Source: Coix lacryma-jobi var. lacryma-jobi
Lineage: Eukaryota > Streptophyta > Magnoliopsida > Poales > Poaceae
Direction of reading: 5' to 3'
Assembly (NCBI GenBank): GCA_009763385.1
Contig: VDCT01000326.1
Coordinates: forward strand, 682,001 to 746,000
Length of the DNA: 64,000 nt
Of the stretch, positions 21,001 to 28,452 are shown in pieces; within the stretch, counting starts at the first letter, position 1; the number at the start of each line of letters is the position of its first letter. A program made the position numbers and the translations under genes. The notes under the pieces were generated by a model that saw nothing but the letters and a program-made list of their open reading frames with translations, was not told the DNA's origin and made no database searches.

Positions 21001-22114
21001 GGAGTTCAACTTAGAGAAAAATATGATTCACGTAAAAAGTTATTCCCAAAGGCGGCCTCATCAATTGGAAGATCGTGTATTGTGTAAGATGATCGAGGAT
21101 GAAATGTGTGTGCAAGTGCAGCAAAGAAATGAGTGAACGAACGAACGTACCCTCTGGACGTAGGATCCGGGCATGAGTGACCTGAGGATCCTGAGGTAGT
21201 CGTTCATCTGGCGCCGGCGGTTGCGCTCGACGGCGATGTGCGTCATCCGCTGGCTCTCCACCTCCTCGCTGGTCTTCACCGTGCGCGGGCGCTTCCGGCG
21301 GCCGCTCTTCCCCTGGTCCCCGGCGGCCTTGTCCGCGCGGCCGCCGCCGTGATCGCCCTGCTGCACCAGCGTGGTGCCCTCGGAGACGCCACCGCCTGTT
21401 CCACCGTCCTGATCGGCCGTCGTCTTGCTGCCCGCCGCCTCATCATGGTCCGCGTGGCGCTGATGGGGGAGGGTCGTCGTCGCCGGCAGCGACGACTGGA
21501 ACCTGAAGAAGTAGCCGCCGCCGCCGTCGTCGTCGACGTCATCCGCGTCCGCTTCCTCGCCGCAGCCCGGCCCTGTCGGCTCCCGGGCGGCGGGCTGGTT
21601 GAGCGCGAGCTTGGGGCCGAAGTCGGCGAACTGCAGCACGTCGAAGAAGCTGAGCTTGTCGAACGACGACACCGCCTGCTGCTGGCTCTGCGGTGGTGCG
21701 GGTGCCGGTGCTGGCGCGGGCGCGGGCGGCGCGTGCACGTGGTGTCCCAGCATGTAGTCGATCATCTCGGTGGCCCCGCCGCCGGCGGCGGGTTGGTGGT
21801 GGTGCTGGTCCTCCGGCGCCGCGCCGCCGTCCAGCGGCGCGAAGCTGTCGAGGTGGCCGTGGTGATGGTGAGTGTGACTCCCCTGCTGCTGCGAACAACG
21901 GAACGGAAGCACGCGTGCACAACCGTACCATTCGCGAACAAGGATTATTATACGTATGATCAGAGATCATCATCATCAGCACCTTTGAGTAGACAGAGAA
22001 CTAGTAATAAGAAGTTCGAATTTCAGAGAGGCGCGAAAACATGCATGCGTTGATGCATGTGAACGACAGCGCGCATGCATGCATGCATGCTGCGATGCAT
22101 ACCTCTTTGTCCAT
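6021..22114 (-). CDS. FAMA: FAMA-type bHLH transcription factor (guard-cell differentiation), split by a 14.4-kb intron
   Basis: This is a nuclear bHLH factor of the SPEECHLESS/MUTE/FAMA group; FAMA drives the last step of stomatal guard-cell fate. Four coding exons on the minus strand are seen: 22114-22103 (only MDKE), 21882-21151, 6717-6188 and 6110-6021, about 454 residues. FAMA-specific marks are MIDYMLGHH, SFFDVLQFADFGPKLALNQ and the bHLH with THIAVERNRRRQMN (the H-E-R DNA contacts) ending MPGSYVQR. The second helix starts GDQASIIGGAIEFIRELEQL in the next exon. The C-terminal ACT-like region holds SCLADIEVRALGADAMIKIL and HTNITTIEQTVLYSFNVK. The bHLH is cut between helix 1/loop and helix 2 by the giant intron 21150-6718 (GTACGT...GCAG), which contains a complete CACTA element. 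Exon 3 needs a change of frame between about 6490 and 6455: the exon is 530 nt, one short of a multiple of three. Confidence 0.9.
6718..8942. other. Proximal part of the giant FAMA intron
   Basis: This is AT-rich intron sequence with no coding signal. It lies between the helix-2 exon acceptor and the Mutator-type MITE. One probable degraded MITE is listed separately at about 7229-7508. Confidence 0.6.
7229..7508. repeat. Possible degenerate MITE in the FAMA intron
   Basis: The left edge (TTATTTGGTATAGCGCAG) and the reverse complement of the right edge (TATATTTGGTAGGGATTG) match partly. The interior repeats GAGAAGCTGAAAAA-type blocks near 7370, 7420 and 7460. No clean target duplication is visible, so the boundaries are approximate. 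Confidence 0.35.
8952..9212. mobile_element. Mutator-type MITE with 9-bp target duplication
   Basis: A 261-bp element is flanked by the perfect 9-bp direct repeat ATCTAATAT at 8943-8951 and 9213-9221. Its ends form an inverted repeat close to 100 bp long: the left arm begins GGGAACGTATGCTATGG and the right arm, reverse-complemented, begins GAGAACGTATGCTATGA. Both arms continue through blocks such as TAAATCCGATGGCTATGGCTAATGG. A 9-bp duplication is the signature of Mutator-superfamily transposases, so this is a non-autonomous MULE derivative. It carries no coding sequence. Confidence 0.85.
9424..9712. repeat. Left subterminal repeat array of the CACTA element
   Basis: Repeated, often palindromic copies of CCCGCTGCGGTTA / TAACCGCAGCGGG are spaced roughly 15-50 bp apart. 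They lie between the left terminal repeat and the TATTTAAG box at 9715-9722. By analogy with En/Spm they are candidate binding sites for the element's own regulatory protein and act in transposition. Confidence 0.8.
9715..9722 (+). promoter_or_regulatory. TATA-like box for the CACTA transposase gene
   Basis: TATTTAAG follows directly after the left subterminal repeats in the context CGGTTATTCCTTGC. It lies about 410 bp before the first transposase ATG. The same arrangement recurs at 14047. Confidence 0.5.
10124..13734 (+). pseudogene. Decayed TNP2-type CACTA transposase (TnpD-like)
   Basis: Several conserved blocks occur in order. A transposase-associated domain opens MDRSEWMYK and continues with CPCHRCKN and FMDDYTVWTYHGE (10124-10678). 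The main transposase region carries NLHMLMMKARHGWSD, CPNHCILYR, CPHCGASRYKR, DGMNPFG and ITDYPGLFSL (10654-12024). DUF4218-type (12115-13100) and DUF4216-type (13230-13610) regions follow, with PPSYFDIMVHLMMHMV and DSFGLTTVNL. The first block is in a different frame from the rest, so a one-base frame break lies near 10650-10660. The rest shares one frame but is stopped by TAG at 11251-11253, 12022-12024 and 12079-12081. Two of these stand where the family has tryptophan. The gene therefore cannot make a full transposase as read. Confidence 0.88.
13735..13914. other. 3' end of the CACTA transposase unit
   Basis: AT-rich sequence after the transposase stop contains imperfect direct repeats of TTAATATTATTAATGACAAATCT (two copies, about 13835-13905). 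It probably holds the polyadenylation region. No coding signal is seen. Confidence 0.4.
13915..14040. repeat. Internal copy of the CACTA subterminal repeat block
   Basis: Six or more copies of the CCGCAGCGGGC / GCCCGCTGCGG motif occur here in the middle of the element, between its two genes. The last 45 bp before the following TATA box closely match the inner edge of the left terminal array: GCGGGCTCCTTATGTTGCCC here, GCGGGCTCCTTACGTTGCCC at 9679. Both are followed by CCTTGC and then a TATA box. This looks like a duplicated terminal promoter placed in front of the second gene. Confidence 0.8.
14047..14054 (+). promoter_or_regulatory. TATA box for the second CACTA gene
   Basis: TATATAAG stands just after the internal repeat block, in the same context (CCTTGC before it) as the TATA-like box at 9715. 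A GC-rich leader follows (14090-14540) and ends at a possible donor CTGGTAACCC near 14541. Confidence 0.5.
14570..15120. repeat. Two short minisatellites in the leader of the second CACTA gene
   Basis: From about 14570 to 14815 the unit is a variant of GATATTGCTAGTCACT (about 16-18 bp) with interspersed GGTAACCCTCATACATCTCATT copies. From about 14830 to 15110 the unit is GAGGATATGTCATT followed by CAGAG or TGT. Neither encodes anything recognisable. Confidence 0.7.
15472..16205. repeat. Pyrimidine-only minisatellite (TACTACTCTCTCC family)
   Basis: About 730 bp are built almost entirely from TACTACTCTCTCC units, with longer blocks such as CCTGTACCACTCCTCTCTGTACTACTCTCAACTC repeating at higher order. 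The strand is nearly free of G. Long open frames cross it in two phases only because the repeat lacks stops; they are not genes. Confidence 0.9.
16464..20120 (+). pseudogene. Second CACTA gene: transposase-24-like N-terminus with Ulp1-like C48 protease C-terminus
   Basis: The first long frame (16464 to about 18110) has a charged N-terminus with PPPKKQR and a plant Ptta/En/Spm-type region (ITWPNWHDVPKDIKNNVWGEV, NPHHLGMTGFAGQRTKW, YMRARIP). A DUF8039-like block, VQLLIPFGRSKKMVVAEGC, follows. After an apparent frame break near 18110-18130 comes an acidic, low-complexity linker to 18618. Further exons at 18692-18994, 19084-19329, 19418-19546, 19626-19728 and 19803-20120 join in frame with GT-AG borders. 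They form a Ulp1-like cysteine protease with GGH (19434-19439), VFDSL and KTCGWYTCEF, matching the His-Asp-Cys triad. The codon after the catalytic His, normally tryptophan, is TAG (19440-19442). C48 proteases cleave SUMO or related tags; that role is not shown for this copy. Confidence 0.75.
20355..20650. repeat. Right subterminal repeat array of the CACTA element
   Basis: Ten or more copies of CCGCAGCGGGC / GCCCGCTGCGG in alternating orientation lie just inside the right terminal repeat. They mirror the left array at 9424-9712. Confidence 0.85.
20665..21150. other. Distal part of the giant FAMA intron
   Basis: This intron sequence lies between the CACTA right end and the donor site of the bHLH helix-1 exon (GTACGT on the minus strand at 21150-21145). 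I see no gene or clear repeat in it. Confidence 0.5.
21883..22102 (-). other. FAMA intron 1 with RY-repeat cluster
   Basis: This 220-bp intron separates the 12-nt MDKE exon from the main exon (donor GTATGC, acceptor GCAGCAG). A run of GCATGCATGCATGCATGC at 22075-22091, with neighbours ATGCATGCG and GATGCATG, makes a dense cluster of CATGCATG-type RY motifs. In seed genes such motifs bind B3-domain factors; whether they act here is unknown. Confidence 0.6.
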
Positions 22115-24078
22115 GATCAGGAGGTGAGGTGAGGGTGGAGTAGCAGGCGTAGGTGCGCTTTGATGAACTCACGATGGACACATGCAGAGGCTCACAGGCG
22201 CGCGGGGGACTTGAGGAAGACGAAGCTAATTAAAAACTAGCAGGTAGCCTTCTCGTGCAGTATTTGAGCATGGCGGACAGGGAGCGAGAGAGGAGAGGCG
22301 TGCGTGCGTAGGACGCGGACGCGGCCGGATGAATTCGGCCGCCGCGCGCGCGGTGGCCGCCTCTCCAAGTTGAAGAAGGGGTTAGCGTCTCCGGCCGGGC
22401 CGGTGAGTTATGTTGTTCACATGCGCGCGCGGCGCTCCCCGCCTCTCGATCTGCTTTTTTTTTTTTTCCCCGTCTCGATCCATCGGCGCGGCGGTCTTAG
22501 TCGTCTCAGCTTCTCTCTCTGCCCCACCGCGCGCCCGTCCGCCGCCGCCGCGTCATGGATGAGGATGAAGGATGATCACGGGCGGGGCGCGCGCCTCTTC
22601 TTTTTCTTCCTTTCTTCTTTCTCGGCATGAGATGCATGGGTGCAGCAGGTTTATAAAGGTCGCCGCGCCGACGCCGCCCGTGATAATTCTCTCCCTCTCT
22701 CTTTGCCCGCTGCCCGCTGGGCCGCTGGGATGATCAGATCACGAAAGGAATTCAGGATCAGCTTCAGCTTCAGCTCGGCAGCACTAGCAGGGGCAGACGA
22801 GATGATGATGGACGGTGGGCGATACATGACGTCGTCATACTAGTACGAATTACCAGGTGGGCTTCCTCAAGAAGCCCTCGAGCAAGGCCCAGGGACCGGT
22901 GTACGGAATATAACGGGCTTCTCTATAGACGTGGGCCTCGTACTCGCACATACGCTGAGTCATGGGCCTCTTTTAACGGGGGCAGGCGCGCCTCGTGTTG
23001 GATGGAATCCGTGCGCAGTGCCTCATGCAGCCTCGCGCCAGGCCTGCCTGCTCACGACCTCATTTCCCTTTGCTCCCGGGTCCCGAGCCTACGAAAAGGA
23101 AAAAAAAAGGCCATTCCCTTTGTTTGTAAAAAATTAAATATATAACCGACGACAGACAACTCATGTCCAAATGAAGGTGCTTCTCTCAGTCTCTGCAAAA
23201 CCCAATGATTACTTCTCTTTTCTAAAAAAAAGGGGTCTCAACAGTCCAATTAAAAAAAAACTTCTTTGAGAAACAAAGAAAGATACTGTTACAAAACTCT
23301 CCCAAAAGTTGGAGACAGCAGCGAACACCTATATGCCAGCAAAACTTATAGCGTAAGCTTGAAGGTACATACAATCATTTTTTTCAAATATTTGTGTTTT
23401 TGAAATTTCTGAAACGATGCACATTTATATACATGCATTATTGCAAAAGTTGAGATTCAAAACTCACTCTAGAAGAAACAGATTCTTGCCAAAATAACAA
23501 AACCGGATTGCATGTATGTGCACAGTGCACTATTAGAAGACGAAATTACTTTGAGTTTGTCTTGTGGTGTACATGCACCGGCCTGAATATTATTTTAGGG
23601 TGATTTTTTTTAGATCAAGTTTGAATCTCAATTTTGCACAACAAATTACATATGGATGCATTATGGATGTGCATAGTTTTTTTTTTAAAAAAAACGACGG
23701 AAGTATGGTTTTTTAAAAGGTTTATATGCTTACACCTATATCTTTAGGTTTGCACTATATTCTTTTTTCCATCCATCTCAACCCACTGATTATTCTCTCT
23801 CTTGTGTGCCTTCCTCTCTTAGAAAAACCATTGATTATTCGCAAAAAAAAAAAAACATTGATTGAGCCCGCACACGGTTAAGGACAGGTAGTTGGCGAGT
23901 CTCTCTACTGTGTACAAGTACTCCGTACTATACTCCTCCAGCAGTTGACCCTGCTGCTGGCCGCTAGGTTAGTACGGAGTACTTGTACCCAGTCGGTCTA
24001 TATATATATTTTTTCAAATGTAATCAAATCTATAAAAACTTATATGTTACTAAAATATGATTAAATTGATTATGAATA
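22115..24078. other. FAMA upstream region, proximal half
   Basis: No convincing gene is present. The GC-rich stretch 22115-22860 is the likely FAMA promoter and leader. A TATAAA-like box readable on the minus strand lies at about 22650-22657, within a GCAGGTTTATAAAGG context. Short open frames at 22304-23137 are low complexity. An inverted repeat at 23912-23988 is listed separately. Confidence 0.45.
23912..23988. repeat. Perfect 19-bp inverted repeat (hairpin)
   Basis: GTACAAGTACTCCGTACTA at 23912-23930 and its exact reverse complement at 23970-23988 enclose a 39-bp loop. The loop itself contains a smaller inverted pair, CCAGCAG / CTGCTGG. No transposon target duplication is evident. Confidence 0.8.
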
Positions 24079-24335
24079 CTCCCTCCGTATAGAAAATAAA
24101 TGACGTTTTGGACAAGATTTTGATCAAACATTGGGAATATAAATCATGAATAACTTTTAAATTATTGAGTTTGAAAATATAAAAACCATATGAATAGATT
24201 TGTCTTGAAAAATATTTTCATAAAAGTATACATATATCACTTTTTGATAAAAAAAATTGTATAAAGGGAGTCAAAGTTATACTTTGGAGACCGTATCGAT
24301 GTTCAAAACGTCATCTATTTCCAATACCTAGGGAG
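24079..24335. mobile_element. Stowaway (Tc1/mariner) MITE
   Basis: The left end CTCCCTCCGTAT and right end ATACCTAGGGAG are the Stowaway inverted terminal repeats, slightly diverged on the right. The TA target duplication is at 24077-24078 and 24336-24337. The interior is AT-rich and its arms pair (AAATAAATGACGTTTTGG with AAAACGTCATCTATTT). It is non-coding, 257 bp. Confidence 0.85.
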
Positions 24336-24337
24336 TA

Positions 24338-27300
24338 TATTGTTATAGTGATCCATATGGAATAATTTAAAAAAAAATCAAAAAGAAATTTATCAATATG
24401 GAATCATCAATGTTTAATAATATATTTTATAAATCTAGTTAAACTTAATAAAGTTCGGTTAAATCTAAACCTGGAACTGCATCGGAGGTCGTAGTATTTC
24501 TTTAGCTCTTAATTAATTAAAATATCCAGACACTTTCTTTTTTTCCCCAAATACACTTATAAATGGCATGCGCCACAGTTGAGCTGAACGGAGCTCTGAC
24601 CAGGAAGAAAAAGCACATGCATTAGCGTCATGCTATACGCCACTTGAGCAGTACTACGCCTGCTGCCGGTACCGTTGGTGATCCGACAACGAGCCAAACA
24701 GGGGTGTTGTGATCGATCAATCCACAGGTGATTCACGACGAAGGAATTGGGCGGCAAGACCGGTGGACGGAGGAGAATCTCGTGCGGAATGCATGCATGC
24801 CAGGCATTGCATTGGTAATACTTGCTCGAAAAATGTAATTCTAGATATCATAAATATAAATGTCTGTCCATACTAGTAGTGTTTAAAACTGTAATTCTAT
24901 GGTTGTCTGTCTGTCTGTCTCTATGCAGACGCCTGGGTCACGCTGCAGGTTTGCGTGATTGAGCATTTCAGCTGCCTGCTTTCGCGCTTGTGTCTTGTGT
25001 TGTCTCCTGCTGCTGGCCTTGCTAGTTTTCAGTTGCCCTTCATTCCTGGGCCTCCTCCTACAGATCGGATCGGACGGACGGGAACGAAGGATCCAGAGGA
25101 GGGTGGCGTTGCCTCGCTGTTTCCCGCCAGGCATGATATGACACAGACACACACAGTGACACAGGCACAGCTACACCGATCGGATCGATGGAGCACCGGG
25201 GCCTTGTTCTAGATGCAAACTGTGATATTTTTATTCAACTGTAGCACTTTCGTTTCTATTTGACAAATACTGTCCAATCATGTGCTAACTAGGTTTAAAA
25301 GATTCGTCTCGTGATTTACAACTAATCTGTATAAAACATCAACGGTACTTAGGGTTGATTATTTTAATTTTGTACCGACTTGCATTGTGCATGACTCTCC
25401 CTGAAGGCTGAAGCGTGTACTGAACCTGTTCCTAATCATTTCAACGATCAACTTCCCCGATAATAATATCTATACTACCTAATATTGTCATGATATATAT
25501 ATATCATCAGTCAGGCTAGAAAATCAAGTTTTTGACAGGTTGACGATGATTTATTTCAGCCTAGCAGTGTGGCATACATATTCTCTTCTTCTTAATTATA
25601 TCACAAGACTGAAAAAAAAATGTTTCAGCAAATAAATGAGAGTCTTCGATCTGCCAGTCTCACTCACATGTGTCGCTCTCTCTTGTTTTCCGCGTCCCTG
25701 TGTCGTATATAGTCGCTCTCTTATTTGTCCTTTGTCGTTTGTTTTTTGTTTGGCTTTGGTTCCGCGTGGTGAGGTGTAGTACGTGCATTGTCTGTATATG
25801 GTTGTTAATTTGGAGTTTTTGTTTGTATTCTTGCTGCTGCTTCTTCTTCTTTTCAGCATTTTCCCTCATCTCAGCTCGTGCATATATATGGTGTGGGCTC
25901 TGCTTGCATCAGTACGTAGCTATAGCCGCCTGGCTTAGAGTTCTGGAATCTGGATTGCTCCATCCATATGCATGCATTTGATCTCACTCGATCTCTTTTA
26001 GTTAGCTAACTAGCTAGTGTGATAATTAGTCAGCTCCGCCCCTGGATCCATCCATGCATGCATCTAACTTGTTGACGACTAAAACGTCGTGTTCCTTCTT
26101 CTTCCTTGTCAATGCAAATATAATTAAAGTCGATATGCATGATCGATGGGGAATGGGAATGGAAGGACGACGACCATGCATCCATGTTAGATTACCAGAT
26201 TGCAGACGTATCGGTCGGTCGGTCGGGTGCACATGGAATAATAATCTGACAATAATATATAATTAATCCTCATTATTATATTAGCCGGAGAAGAAGCAGA
26301 GCACATGCAAGCATGACTACTACTTCGATCTACATCTACTACTCACTTATACCTGCATCTATACCCACTGGATCGATCATCTCTCTACGTTGACAAAGAT
26401 GGTTAGTGTAGTTTTGGGCACATATACGACGACTACACAAATAATATATATACTACTGTACGTACTACGAGTATTGTTTTGTTAAGCAATGCAATGCAAG
26501 AAAGATACACATCAACGACCTTTAGATTGGAGCGAGTAGTTGTCTTCGATCGATCAGCTAACTTTTTTTTAGGCTTCGTTACCAAATCTTATAAAAAAGA
26601 GTACTAATACTTATTATATATCGAATCAGTATATTCTTTAGACACCATTACAAAACACATATGTCTAAAGTGTGATTATTTATGTTATGTCATCTCTTCT
26701 TTTCTACAAATTCTCATCCTTGTTTATTCGATGATGAACCGATGAAGAGAGAGTGTACTACTAGCTAGATAACCACTGTTTAGTGCGGCGATTACAAGGG
26801 GCAGCCCCTAGCAGACTAGTAGCTAGTATATATTAGTGTAGCAGTGACATTATTTCTGCTAGCTATCATCACTAGGTACGCCAAACTTTGCAAGACATTG
26901 CACATGGGCACCTCTCACATCATGCATATCACACACCCGAGCAATAATAGAATTATTCGATCTCAACTCCCTGTCCTGTGTCGCGCGTTGTACGTACGAC
27001 TTGGACTGTGCATATGCAACCCATGATTTTCATCATATATATACCATTATTAATTAATTAATCCGATCGTTCGTCCAGCATGTTTATTTAGTATTCATGT
27101 GACAACCAAAGTCTTTGGTTGGTGGAAATGGCTATATATAGAAATGTTGGGACGTACACATTATAATTTTTCTTCTTTATTTCAATTAGTAAATGTTGCA
27201 AAAATATATGCATTCAGTTAGGGTCAGAAAACATGAGCCCTGTTTTCGTCAAAAATTCTCTGATCCATCTTCTATATTTTATTTTAAATTGTAAGTTGTT

Positions 27301-27454
27301 TTGTTTTTTTCTAGATACATGAACTAAACATACATTATTACATATTTATTTTGTTTATTAGGTTTAAATGATCATGAACATCTGCCTTTTCAACATCAAG
27401 GTCAGCTAACTTCGCTGCTCTGCCACTTTGTAGTAATCAATTTTTTTTGAAAGG
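24338..27454. other. Spacer between FAMA and the DUF3133 gene
   Basis: I find no credible gene. The sequence is AT-rich with several short microsatellites (CTGT at 24902-24920, TA runs near 25494). A MITE fragment is listed at 25198. I scanned for common plant microRNA signatures and saw none. Confidence 0.45.
25198..25345. mobile_element. Truncated grass MITE of the GGGCCTTGTTTAG class
   Basis: The piece begins GGGGCCTTGTTCTAGATGCAAA and continues with TGTAGCACTTTCGTTTCTATTTGACAAATA and AAAAGATTCGTCTCGTGATTTACA. These are blocks I know as characteristic of an abundant grass MITE family. The right end is missing or too diverged to place. Confidence 0.6.
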
Positions 27455-27712
27455 TATTCGCTCTGTCCCCGAATAAATCGATTCCTAGAATATGTGCCGA
27501 TCAAACTATTTAAAGTTTGACCAACTTTTTAGAAAAGAGTAAAAATATCTATGATATAAAATAAACACATTATGAAAGTACATTCTATGATGTATTTAAT
27601 GATACTAATTTGATATCATAAATTTTGACGTATTATTTTAAAATTTTGGTCAAATTTTAAAAAGTTTAACTTAAGACAACTCTAAGAATCTATTTATTCA
27701 GGGACGGGGGAG
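27455..27712. mobile_element. Diverged Stowaway/mariner-like MITE
   Basis: The left edge CTCTGTCCCCGAATAAAT and the right edge ATTTATTCAGGGACGGGGGAG are imperfect inverted repeats. Interior arms TTTAAAGTTTGACCAA and TTGGTCAAATTTTAAAAAG also pair. A TA follows the right end; the left TA is less certain, so the borders are approximate. Confidence 0.6.
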
Positions 27713-28452
27713 TAGTAATCAACCTTGTGTGTATATACAGTATATAAGCAAGTCGCAAAAGCAGACCATTTGCGCGTCGCATTATATTATACTGTACTGT
27801 AGTAGCAACAAAGCAAAGGCCTTTTTAGTCAAATCCAGATCAGACCAGCTGTCGACGCGGGCCCTGTACGTCGGCGGTCCAGCCAGCCAGCCAGGTCACG
27901 ACGCCCAACCGAAGCCCACCGGGCCGCCGGGCTCACAGCTCACTCACTCCAAGCTCCCGTTCGCGCGCGGGACCTCTCACAAGACTGAAATCACAACCAG
28001 GTCCCTCGCAGCGCGCCCGTGTACATAAAGCCCTCTTCCACTTGGCCCCCTCATCCTCGCCACGCCTCCCTCGATCGCCGCGCCAGGCGCCACCCCGCGC
28101 TCGCCACGCCAATGGCGGACCCGACAAGCCGCGGACGCGGGGAACCATAGCGCCGAACGGGACGCGCTGCTGCATCCCCCCTCTAATCGCGCCGTAGCTC
28201 CTGCGCCGCTGCGCTGGCCACCGCCGGCCGCGAGGAGCTCTCCAAGCCCAGGTAACCGCCGGCGGCCGCCGCCACGAACTCTTCTTCTCCTCTCTTCTCT
28301 GAACACCCAAGAACTTACTTCTCTGAGTACTCTGATCCACTTTGATATCCACCGTTCCCTTCCGGCCGCTGCGATTTCCACTGAACCGATTTGCGGCTCT
28401 GCAGAGGCGGCGGCATTCGGTTCGCCGAACGAAGAGGGGGGCGCCAGGCGCC
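27713..28452 (+). promoter_or_regulatory. Promoter and 5' leader of the DUF3133 gene
   Basis: GC content rises from about 27840 to the start codon, fitting a grass promoter and leader. A likely leader intron runs from GTAACC (donor at 28252) to CTCTGCAG (acceptor at 28403-28404), with the exon resuming at 28405, 48 bp before the ATG. This favours 28453 as the start over an in-frame ATG at 28342, which would lie inside that intron. Confidence 0.55.

Noticed and set aside
21238..22053. 271-codon plus-strand frame over FAMA exon 2
   Set aside because: It is antisense to a clear bHLH coding exon and has no domain of its own.
24902..25212. Possible small gene with overlapping plus-strand frames
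   Set aside because: The frames are short and overlap in two phases over a CTGT microsatellite and a GC-richer patch, with no recognisable product.
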